The notes beneath the pieces are model-generated. The model searched no databases, was not told where the DNA came from, and worked only from the letters and a program-made list of their open reading frames with translations. Below are positions 1 to 6,867 of a stretch of 32,344 nt of DNA, in pieces. Each line of letters opens with the position of its first letter. Position 1 is the first letter of the stretch. The DNA is from Deltaproteobacteria bacterium. GTDB lineage: Bacteria > Myxococcota_A > Polyangia > Polyangiales > Ga0077539. Made by a program: the position numbers and the translations under genes. The stretch is taken from contig JAUXYJ010000056.1 of assembly GCA_030694465.1 (NCBI GenBank), forward strand, positions 1 through 32,344, given 5' to 3'.

Positions 1-110
1 CGCGCATCCGGTGGATGTTCACCACCGAGCGTGCGCGTCAGAAACTCGGACGCGTCTATCGTCCGCTCGAGGAGGCTCGCAACGAAAGGGCCGCAGAACG
101 GGCCGCGTGA
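1..110 (+). CDS. C-terminal end of a probable transposase (5' truncated by window edge)
   Basis: An open frame runs from the window edge to a TGA at 108-110 and gives about 35 residues that begin RIRWMFTTERARQKLGRVY and end in an Arg/Glu/Ala-rich tail. The phrase 'RW.FTTE.AR.KL.R.Y' resembles the C-terminal tail of some IS630-like (DDE_3) transposases as I remember them, but the catalytic part lies outside the window. It converges on sucA with about 49 bases between the two stops. It could equally be the end of another helix-rich protein, so the family call is weak; that it is a gene end is more likely. Confidence 0.35.
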   Translation, partial: RIRWMFTTERARQKLGRVYRPLEEARNERAAERAA

Positions 111-159
111 ACCCTTCACTTTCCCTGCGAAGAGGTACTAGTCGCGCAGCGAGCCCGGG

Positions 160-3015
160 CTACTTCTCAAACGCCTGATCGATTAAGAGCGCTTGCTCGA
201 TCTTGTGGCTCGCCGAAGAGCCCGTGGCGGGCGACGCGCTCTCGGCTCGCGCGACGCAGTGCATGGGTCGCTTAGGGCCGAGGAGCTTAGGCAATCGTGC
301 CGCGAGAAAGTACCAAGCGCCCATGTTCCAGGGCTCTTCTTGGACCCACACGACGGGCGTTGTGGCTTTGTAGGGCCGCAGCGCTTCGGTGAGCTCTTTT
401 TCAGACAATGGATAGAGCTGCTCGAGACGCACGATGGCGACATCGGTGCGGTTGCGCTTGGCTCGGCCCTCGAGAAGATCGTAGTAAACCTTGCCCGAGC
501 ACAACAAGATCCGTGTGACTTTGGCCGGGTCCATGGCCACGTCGCCGACGCGTCCACCGTCAGCGATGACGCGCTGAAATCCGCCTTTGGTAAACTCGTC
601 GATCGACGAATACGCAGTGCGCAACATCGACTTTGGGGTCATGACGACGAGGGGCTTGCGGATCGCGCGGTGCACTTGGCGTCGCAGCGCATGAAACAGC
701 TGCGCAGCGGTCGTGAGGTTGCACACGAACATGTTGTCCTCAGCGCCGAGCTGCAAAAAACGCTCTAGACGAGCGCTCGAATGCTCGGGGCCTGCACCCT
801 CGAACCCGTGCGGGAGCAAGAGCGTGAGGCCCGACAAGCGGCTCCATTTGTCCTCGGCGGCAGACAAGAACTGATCAATGATGACCTGGGCGCCGTTGCC
901 AAAATCTCCGAACTGTCCCTCCCAAATGACGAGCGCGTCGGGGTAGTCAAGCGAGAAGCCATAGTCAAAACCCATGACGCCTGCCTCGCTCAAGGGCGAG
1001 TCAAAGACCTCAAGCGACGCGCTGCCCGAGCAGATGGTGCTGTACGGGCTGTAGCGCTTCGCCGTGTTGCTGTCGGTCAAGGTCGCGTGGCGGTGCGAGA
1101 AGGTCCCGCGGCGGGCGTCCTGCCCTGACAATCGGATCTTGGCGCCTTCGGACAACAGCGAGGCAAACGTGAGGCACTCGCCCGTAGCCCAATCGATCTG
1201 CTTGCCGTCTTGGACGGTCTCGAGTCGCTTGCGCCAAAGTGCTGAGATCTTTGGGTTGGTCGTGAAGCCAACGGGCGTCGATTGCATCTGCTCGACGAGC
1301 GAGGTGAGGGTCTCTTTGGAGACCGCCGTGTTGGCCTCTGGGCACTCGCGATCGAGGCCCCCGCGGTACTTCTCCCATAGGCCCTTAAACGCTGAGATCT
1401 TGGGCGCCGACGGGTCTGCGCGGGTGACCTCAAGCTCGGTCTCGAGCAGCGCCTTCTTGGCGTCGATGAGGGCCTGCGCTTCGTCGCGCGTGATGGTGCC
1501 TGCGGCGACGAGGTGGTCAGCGTAGAGCTTGCGAATTCCCTCGCGCTTCTCGATTGCAGCGTACATGAGAGGCTGCGTAAACCGAGGCTCGTCGCCCTCG
1601 TTGTGGCCATACTTGCGATAGCCAAACAGGTCGATGCAGACGTCTTTGCCAAAGCGCTGACGGTACTCGACCGCGAGCATCGTGACCCACGCCACGGCCT
1701 CTGGGTCTTCGCCGTTGACATGAAACACGGGCATTTTGAGCAGCCGTGTGATGTCGGTGCAGTAGCGCGTCGAGCGAGAATCCGAGGGGCTCGTGGTGAA
1801 GCCCACCTGATTGTTGATCACGATGTGGATCGTGCCGCCGGTCGTGTAACCCTCAAGGTTCATGAGGTTGAGCGTCTCGGCGACGATGCCTTGACCGATC
1901 ACCGCAGCATCGCCGTGAAGCACCAGCGGCAAGACACGGCGGCGATCGCCCCCGGCGCGGTCTTGTTTGGCGCGGACGCGGCCTTCGACCACTGCGCCTA
2001 CAAACTCAAGATGGCTCGGATTAAACGCGAGCGTCAGGTGCATGGTGTGCCCCGAGCTTGTGACACGGTCGTTGGAGTATCCCATGTGGTACTTCACGTC
2101 GCCGCGTCCCAAGAGCTTCTCGGGGTCTTTGTCTTCGAAGCCCGCGAGGATCTCACGCACGGGTTTTCCGAGGATATTGACGAGCACATTGAGACGGCCA
2201 CGGTGGGCCATCCCGATCACAATCTCTTCGCCACCGAGTCGCGCGGTCTCTTCGACCACGAGGTCCACCATCGGGACGATGCTCTCGCTGCCTTCGCACG
2301 AGAAGCGCTTCGCGCCGATGTATTTCGTGTGCAAAAACTGCTCAAAAACCTCGGCGTCGGTGAGCTTCGAGAGCAGGTGTCGCTGCTGCGCGTGGGAGAG
2401 CGCCATGCGGTTGAGCGTGGACTCCATGTGCGTGCGCAGCCATTCGCGCTCTTCGGTGGACTCGATGTCCATGTATTCGACCGCGATCGAGCCGCAGTAT
2501 GTCGCTTCGCATCGACGCAAGAGTTCGCGGACCGTGAGCGGGGCGCCGTTGCCAAAATTGGTGCTCACGCGGGCGTCTTGCTCGTGCTCGCTCAGTCCAT
2601 ACGCTTGCGCGGTGAGCTCGCTGGGGGGCGCGGGCTCAAGCCCCAGCGGATCGAGCTTCGCGAAAAAGTGTCCTCGCGAGCGAAACGCGCTCACCAACGC
2701 GGCCGCTTTTGCCGTGATGGCAGACGCCTCGGCGGCGCTGTCGGCCGAGCCAAAGTTTCCGTCTGTGATGCTGCTCACGGGTGGGACGCTGGGAGTCAGC
2801 ACTCCGGCTGTACCCGATCGAACCAAGACCTCGTGGGAGACCTGTCCACCTGCGTGTGTCGCCGGGACATTCGCGGCGTGGTGGCCGTTGGGCTGCAGGT
2901 CAGGGAGCGTCTCGAAGTACTTTCTCCAGTGCTCTTCGACGGCTTGGGGGTTGTCGACGAAGCGAAGGTACATCTCCTCGACGATGGCCTGGTTGATCCC
3001 GAAATCGCGGTTCAT
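160..3015 (-). CDS. sucA: 2-oxoglutarate dehydrogenase E1 component
   Basis: Thiamine-diphosphate-dependent decarboxylase of the 2-oxoglutarate dehydrogenase complex (TCA cycle, cytoplasm); it decarboxylates 2-oxoglutarate and transfers the succinyl group to E2 lipoyl arms. At 951 residues it matches the usual length of about 930. The N-terminal E2-binding segment (FGINQAIVEEMYLRFVDNP, residues 5-23) is present, followed by a Gly/Ala/Ser-rich linker. Active-site blocks are EGSES (241-245), HRGRLNVLVN (271-280) and the ThDP/metal motif, GDA at 368-370 with NN at 401-402. The pyrimidine-binding domain with EGQFGDFGNGAQ and the C-terminal domain with VWVQEEPWNMGAW follow. The ATG at 3015 has only a weak Shine-Dalgarno and overlaps the stop of a short upstream ORF. 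No E2 (sucB) gene is adjacent: the next gene downstream is the convergent transposase end and upstream is the J-domain gene, so E2 must be encoded elsewhere. Confidence 0.97.
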   Translation of the reverse strand: MNRDFGINQAIVEEMYLRFVDNPQAVEEHWRKYFETLPDLQPNGHHAANVPATHAGGQVSHEVLVRSGTAGVLTPSVPPVSSITDGNFGSADSAAEASAITAKAAALVSAFRSRGHFFAKLDPLGLEPAPPSELTAQAYGLSEHEQDARVSTNFGNGAPLTVRELLRRCEATYCGSIAVEYMDIESTEEREWLRTHMESTLNRMALSHAQQRHLLSKLTDAEVFEQFLHTKYIGAKRFSCEGSESIVPMVDLVVEETARLGGEEIVIGMAHRGRLNVLVNILGKPVREILAGFEDKDPEKLLGRGDVKYHMGYSNDRVTSSGHTMHLTLAFNPSHLEFVGAVVEGRVRAKQDRAGGDRRRVLPLVLHGDAAVIGQGIVAETLNLMNLEGYTTGGTIHIVINNQVGFTTSPSDSRSTRYCTDITRLLKMPVFHVNGEDPEAVAWVTMLAVEYRQRFGKDVCIDLFGYRKYGHNEGDEPRFTQPLMYAAIEKREGIRKLYADHLVAAGTITRDEAQALIDAKKALLETELEVTRADPSAPKISAFKGLWEKYRGGLDRECPEANTAVSKETLTSLVEQMQSTPVGFTTNPKISALWRKRLETVQDGKQIDWATGECLTFASLLSEGAKIRLSGQDARRGTFSHRHATLTDSNTAKRYSPYSTICSGSASLEVFDSPLSEAGVMGFDYGFSLDYPDALVIWEGQFGDFGNGAQVIIDQFLSAAEDKWSRLSGLTLLLPHGFEGAGPEHSSARLERFLQLGAEDNMFVCNLTTAAQLFHALRRQVHRAIRKPLVVMTPKSMLRTAYSSIDEFTKGGFQRVIADGGRVGDVAMDPAKVTRILLCSGKVYYDLLEGRAKRNRTDVAIVRLEQLYPLSEKELTEALRPYKATTPVVWVQEEPWNMGAWYFLAARLPKLLGPKRPMHCVARAESASPATGSSASHKIEQALLIDQAFEK

Positions 3016-3059
3016 CCGTGGGTTCGATCCTGTAAGCGTCTGCTGTACTTTGGGGCCAT
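3012..3059 (-). CDS. Possible 15-residue upstream ORF overlapping the sucA start
   Basis: An ATG at 3059 opens MAPKYSRRLQDRTHG and ends at a TGA (3014-3012) that overlaps the sucA ATG (3015-3013) as ATGA. This arrangement is typical of translational coupling, and sucA itself has a poor ribosome binding site. The upstream ORF has only a GAGAAA-like signal in front of it. It is short enough to occur by chance, so treat it as a candidate leader, not an established gene. Confidence 0.25.
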   Translation of the reverse strand: MAPKYSRRLQDRTHG

Positions 3060-3296
3060 TTTCTCAGCGCAGAGTGCGTGAGTGACTCGCCCCCAAGAAG
3101 GGTGATTTGCGTCCTGCGCGACCGTCGTCATCGACTGCGTCCGCGAGCGGCGCGCGAGTATACCTCAGCGTGGCCCGCGCGCAGCCCCCAAGCGGCAGTG
3201 CGCGCAAGCGTTTCGCGTTGCCGAACGTCCTTTGTGCCAGCGCCGTCTGAGTGCTCAAGATGGCATTGGGTGTGCGCGGGCTCTCGATGGGCTCGG
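3060..3296 (-). promoter_or_regulatory. sucA: sucA upstream region with a possible -10 element
   Basis: This gap between the sucA leader and the end of the J-domain gene must hold the sucA promoter unless sucA is read through from 4433. On the minus strand a TATACT (positions 3162-3157) matches the sigma-70 -10 consensus in five of six bases and stands out in very GC-rich DNA. No convincing -35 lies 16-18 bases upstream of it. No hairpin-plus-T-tract terminator was seen after the J-domain gene. Confidence 0.3.
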
Positions 3297-4433
3297 TTAA
3301 CGGCGCGCGCTCGCGGGTCGGGGTGGCCACTCGCCTGTCGAGCTGGTCTTCGTTGGGCGTTTGGGCGCAGCCGGTGGCACCTCGACGGGGGGCTTTGCGC
3401 GCGGCGTAGCGGGGGGGGGCTTTGTCTTGTGCGCGGCCCGAGAGGGTGAGGGCGACGTGGTTGGCGGTGGGGCGTGGGGAGGTGGGGGGCTGGGAGGCGG
3501 GTTGGACTCAAACCAGCGAATCAGCGCGTGAAAACCCTGCATTGTGCGCCGAAAGGCCGGCTCTGCGTCGGGGCCCGCGCGGTCGGGATGAAACCGCAGC
3601 GCGAGGGTCTTTCGGGCACGCTCAAGGGCCTGCAGGTCACAGGGCCAGGGCAGCTCGGCTTCGTCCAAAAAGAACTCAGCGTCTAACAGCAACCCGCGTG
3701 CACCGCGCTCGGGGCGCACCGCGTTGCGATCTTCGGGCACAGCGTCATCCGGGAGCCCGCCGAAGCTGCTGGGGGGGGGAGCCTTCTTCGCAGACTTCTT
3801 GGGTTTGGCGGTGGCGTGGGTCGCGGGTTGCGCGCTCTTTTGGGCCGCACGGGCAGCTCTGGCTGCCTTGCGCTCGTTGGCTTCGGCCTCGCGTCGACGG
3901 TGGAGCTCTCGCTCGGCGCGAAGCAAAAGCTTGGTCAGCGGTTTGTAGACCTCCTCGATCGAAGTGCGAGTGCGCCCCACGCGAACATCCGTCACGCAAA
4001 TCACAGCCCGCTGGATCGCTGCGTCGAGCACCGTGCGCACCGCGACCGCGGTGACGAGCGCTGCAGGGTCGTCTTGCGCCAGCAGCTCAAGCAGCGTCGG
4101 GAGCTCAAGGGTCAGCGTCGCCTGAAGCGACTCGATCGAAGCCAGGGACACTCTCTTGGCCTCGCGCATCTTGCGCATCCACGTCTTGGAGGTGCTCAGG
4201 ACGCGCTGTCCTTCGAGCCAGTCGAGGCTCTCGGCGATCAGCGTGACGGGTCCCTGCAAGAGCGCCAGCTCGCTCTTGAGCGCCTCGGCGAAATGGTCAC
4301 TCAAGGGCCCCGGCCGCGCGCTGATTTGAGTGCCGGGGCGTCGCAGCGCAGGGGGCAGCTGTGCGTGCAACGCGTTGAGCATTCGCGCGGTGGTTGAGAA
4401 CTCGAGACGGAGTGTGATGGTCTTGCGGTCCAT
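3297..4433 (-). CDS. J-domain (DnaJ-like) protein with proline-rich tail
   Basis: A predicted 378-residue cytoplasmic protein. The ATG at 4433 is chosen because AGAGGGG lies just upstream; an earlier in-frame start at 4505 would run into the preceding gene. Residues 1-190 are helix-rich and unrecognised. A Lys/Ala/Arg-rich charged linker (about 180-230) follows. Near the C-terminus is a J-domain core: helix II ALERARKTLALRF, the HPD motif at 282-284, then helix III with PAFRRTMQGFHALIRWFE. The last 70 residues are Pro/Ser/Lys-rich and probably disordered. J-domains recruit and stimulate Hsp70 (DnaK), so this is probably a client-specific co-chaperone; a C-terminal position of the J-domain is unusual. 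It lies 34 bases behind the 226-residue gene upstream and is probably co-transcribed. The J-domain call is firm; the N-terminal function is unknown. Confidence 0.8.
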   Translation of the reverse strand: MDRKTITLRLEFSTTARMLNALHAQLPPALRRPGTQISARPGPLSDHFAEALKSELALLQGPVTLIAESLDWLEGQRVLSTSKTWMRKMREAKRVSLASIESLQATLTLELPTLLELLAQDDPAALVTAVAVRTVLDAAIQRAVICVTDVRVGRTRTSIEEVYKPLTKLLLRAERELHRRREAEANERKAARAARAAQKSAQPATHATAKPKKSAKKAPPPSSFGGLPDDAVPEDRNAVRPERGARGLLLDAEFFLDEAELPWPCDLQALERARKTLALRFHPDRAGPDAEPAFRRTMQGFHALIRWFESNPPPSPPPPHAPPPTTSPSPSRAAHKTKPPPATPRAKPPVEVPPAAPKRPTKTSSTGEWPPRPASARR

Positions 4434-4467
4434 GATCGGAGCCCCTCTACGTGGGTCGCAATACGAG

Positions 4468-5148
4468 CTAACTGCTGCTCTTTGCGGGCAGAAGATTGCC
4501 AGCAAAAACGCGGTCCAAATCCATGTTCTCGATGCCGCGTTCCCAGTTCTTGGTGCGGCTCTGGAGCCACAGCGCGAGGGCCGCGACGTTGGCTTCGTGT
4601 TGGGGTTGTCGCCGCGAGGTCTTCTCGACGATGCCCCCAGAGGGCAAGCGCATGCGAAGCCGCGCGTAGTTATCGTCGCTGTCCCAGCTCAGCTTGACGT
4701 CGCTCTCGGCGACGCCCAGACGCTGCAGGCTCGAGCGAAAGACCGCGATGCTCTCTTCGACCGTTCGCTTGCCGGTGTAGAGCCCTTTGCGCGCGTTGTC
4801 GCTCTTGGGGGCCTCCATCGTGGTCCCGACGACCGCGAGCGCCATGCTGTCTGCAAACGCCTCGGCAAAGCTCTCGATTTCGCGCTCGATGTTGCGCGCG
4901 CGGTCTTCGAGCCAGAGAGCCAAACATGCGAGGTTGGCGTCGTAGGTGGCTTGCGTCCCGCACACGCGCTCAACGCGCGCGCCCTTAAACGAGAACGTCA
5001 CCTTTGCGCTCTCTCGTTCGCTTTTTTCGCCCCGCGAAATGACAAGTTTTGTGAGCCCAATGCGGCTGGCCGTGCGCTCGAGCTTCTCGCGCGCTTCGGT
5101 GCCCGTCATGGTCCCACGGTAGATGTTTTTGCGCTGTGTTGTGCTCAC
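4468..5148 (-). CDS. Unrecognised protein made of two copies of one domain
   Basis: A predicted 226-residue soluble protein starting at GTG 5148, with an AAAGAGAGA ribosome-binding stretch upstream. I do not recognise the family. It shows clear internal duplication. Residues about 8-95 and 121-210 align with a constant offset of about 115: NIYRGTMTG matches KGLYTGKRT, and YDANLACLALWL (69-80) matches HEANVAALALWL (184-195). Each is followed by an amphipathic helix of the type 'R.RN.ER.IE'. Between them each copy has predicted beta-strands (AKVTFSF; YARLRMRL). No signal peptide or membrane segment is visible. It is the first gene of a unit with the J-domain protein, 34 bases upstream of it, so it may be that protein's partner or client. 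No enzymatic motif was seen. Confidence 0.75.
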   Translation of the reverse strand: MSTTQRKNIYRGTMTGTEAREKLERTASRIGLTKLVISRGEKSERESAKVTFSFKGARVERVCGTQATYDANLACLALWLEDRARNIEREIESFAEAFADSMALAVVGTTMEAPKSDNARKGLYTGKRTVEESIAVFRSSLQRLGVAESDVKLSWDSDDNYARLRMRLPSGGIVEKTSRRQPQHEANVAALALWLQSRTKNWERGIENMDLDRVFAGNLLPAKSSS

Positions 5149-5239
5149 CGATGTCTCTCTTTCTCTTGAACGCTCGCGCTCTCACACGCTCACTTCAAGG
5201 GCCATCGTACAACCGATCACCCACGCGCGCTCAATCACG

Positions 5240-5256
5240 GTGACAGACTATGTCAC
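5240..5256. promoter_or_regulatory. Dyad GTGACA-N5-TGTCAC upstream of the two-gene J-domain unit
   Basis: A perfect 6-base inverted repeat with a 5-base spacer sits in the 144-base gap between the cytochrome lipoprotein stop (5293) and the GTG at 5148. Its size and symmetry suit a dimeric repressor or activator site. A second, looser inverted repeat, CTTGAA (5165-5170) with TTCAAG (5194-5199), lies in the leader of the same unit. No clear sigma-70 promoter was found. A regulatory role is inferred from position only. Confidence 0.35.
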
Positions 5257-5292
5257 GAGTGTTCTGTAGGTAAAATTGCAGGTACTTCGCGA

Positions 5293-6867
5293 TCACTCAA
5301 GCGGCGTGTTTCCGTCGGCCCACGCGATGAAGAGCGCCTCTGAGACCGAGTCCAGCGGCAGATCCGGTGGCATTCTGCGCTCGCGCAGCGCCAGCCGTAG
5401 GGGCACGCGTGCTTGGCGCAACAGCTCGTACGTGCTGAGCTCTTCGGCGACCGAGTTGTCGTGACATCGCGCACACCGCGCGGCGAACAAGGGTGCGATG
5501 TCTGCGCGGTACGTCGGGACTCGACCAAAGGGAGACTGATAGCCAAAGCCCAGGGTGCGCTCAAACATGGTGGTCCCGTAGCGAACGACCACACGGATCT
5601 GGTGGGTCCCATACGGGCCAGAGGCCCTCCGTGGGAGCTGTGACGAGAGCTCTCTCTCTCGGCTACCCGTTTGATTGATCACGGCCATCCCCATCGCGGA
5701 GGTCTCGACCGTGTATCCCCAGCCCCAGGGCGCGCTGGTGCGCGTGACGCTGGGCATCGCCTCGGCGTCGACGAAAAACTCGACCTGCGTGGGCGCTTCG
5801 CTGCGCCAAGGGACCACTTCAAAAGCACCAGTGGGATCCACCAGAATTTGCCCATCGCGGATGCCTGAGGTCCGCACGCGCTCTTCGAGATCGACGCGGA
5901 CCAGACCGCCGTCGTCATCGATCACGAGCGCGCTGTTGCCGCTGGTGTCCGCGACGATGTGCGCCGAGCCCACAAACTTGGGATCGCGCGCAATGGCCTC
6001 CCACCGGAGCCCGTCGGTGCGAAGCAAATCCGTGCCCCACAAGACCCACGCGAAGCCTCCGCCTCCGGCCACCGCCAGAGGTGCGCCGCGGGCCGTGCCT
6101 CCGTCAAAGCCCGTCGCAAGGTTGCCCTTGAGCACAAACACTCCGCGCGCCGTCGCAGCCACGGCGCGATCGTCACCCATCGAGGCCAACGCACGCACGG
6201 CACCTAGCTCAATGTTGGTGGGCATCTCGACAAACAGCGGCGCTTCGCCCTCACGGATACGCAGCCTGCGAAGGTTCTCGCCCACGCGCATCCAGACCTC
6301 TCGGCCCAGACTCGATTGCACAAACGACAGCTCCGTCGCCGTACGCACGGCCCCTTGGGCGTCGTCGACGCGAACAAACTCGGCGCTCTGGCCCAGATAG
6401 AGCCCCGTGGTGGTGGCCCACATGAGCTGGTCGCTTACGGCCGTCGCGCTCCTTGCGTCCTGCAAAAACATTGGCAATTGTGCTCGCCGCGCGAGCCCGT
6501 TTTGCACTAAGAGCGCGCCTCCCTCGGTGAGCACCAGTGGCTCTCCTGGGGCGCGAGTGATCAACGCCAATGCCCGACGTTCGCCCATCGAGACGGTCTC
6601 TCCTGGCACGCGATCAATCACTGCGCTTGTCCCGCGCGCGTTGATCGACAAGAGCTGTCCGTCGCGCGCCGCGACGACGATCTGGCCTTCGTCACCGAGC
6701 CAAGCACGGGCTACAGCGACGCCACTCGGGAGCGCAATGCGCTGCGCGATTGCAGGCATGCGCGCCATCGCGGTCGCGGGATTCAGTCGATTGGGGTCTG
6801 GGGGAGTGGGCATCTGTGGACCACACGCCGCAACCCACAAACACAACAGTGCGCCATGCGATCTCAT
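5293..6867 (-). CDS. Exported lipoprotein with C-terminal single-haem cytochrome-c-like domain
   Basis: A predicted 524-residue protein. The ATG at 6867 overlaps the stop of the FG-GAP gene as ATGA (translational coupling) and gives a clean signal peptide, MRSHGALLCLWVAACG, with a lipobox at WVAAC. The middle of the chain reads like beta-propeller blades (repeated short strands such as 'GQLLSINARGTSAVI' and 'RAVAATARGVFVLKG'), an impression from sequence texture only. The last 80 residues hold one haem-binding CARCH (465-469) after 'YRADIAPLFAARC', and a Met at 499 in RRMPP that could be the second iron ligand. This is the pattern of the cytochrome-c-like domain found beside DUF1501/DUF1549-type proteins. 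It is the last gene of the exported-protein operon. It probably works in the periplasm or at the outer membrane; electron transfer is inferred. Confidence 0.75.
   Translation of the reverse strand: MRSHGALLCLWVAACGPQMPTPPDPNRLNPATAMARMPAIAQRIALPSGVAVARAWLGDEGQIVVAARDGQLLSINARGTSAVIDRVPGETVSMGERRALALITRAPGEPLVLTEGGALLVQNGLARRAQLPMFLQDARSATAVSDQLMWATTTGLYLGQSAEFVRVDDAQGAVRTATELSFVQSSLGREVWMRVGENLRRLRIREGEAPLFVEMPTNIELGAVRALASMGDDRAVAATARGVFVLKGNLATGFDGGTARGAPLAVAGGGGFAWVLWGTDLLRTDGLRWEAIARDPKFVGSAHIVADTSGNSALVIDDDGGLVRVDLEERVRTSGIRDGQILVDPTGAFEVVPWRSEAPTQVEFFVDAEAMPSVTRTSAPWGWGYTVETSAMGMAVINQTGSRERELSSQLPRRASGPYGTHQIRVVVRYGTTMFERTLGFGYQSPFGRVPTYRADIAPLFAARCARCHDNSVAEELSTYELLRQARVPLRLALRERRMPPDLPLDSVSEALFIAWADGNTPLE

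Noticed and set aside
152..161. Palindrome AGCCCGGGCT at the sucA stop
   Set aside because: Only 10 bases with no loop or T-tract, so there is no support for a terminator.
3021..3033. GGTTCGATCC, similar to a tRNA T-loop
   Set aside because: The flanking bases do not pair to form a T-stem and no anticodon arm or acceptor stem is present.
1513..3081. Long open frame on the plus strand (522 codons)
   Set aside because: It lies wholly antisense to sucA, whose protein is conserved along its length; such long antisense frames are normal in GC-rich coding DNA.
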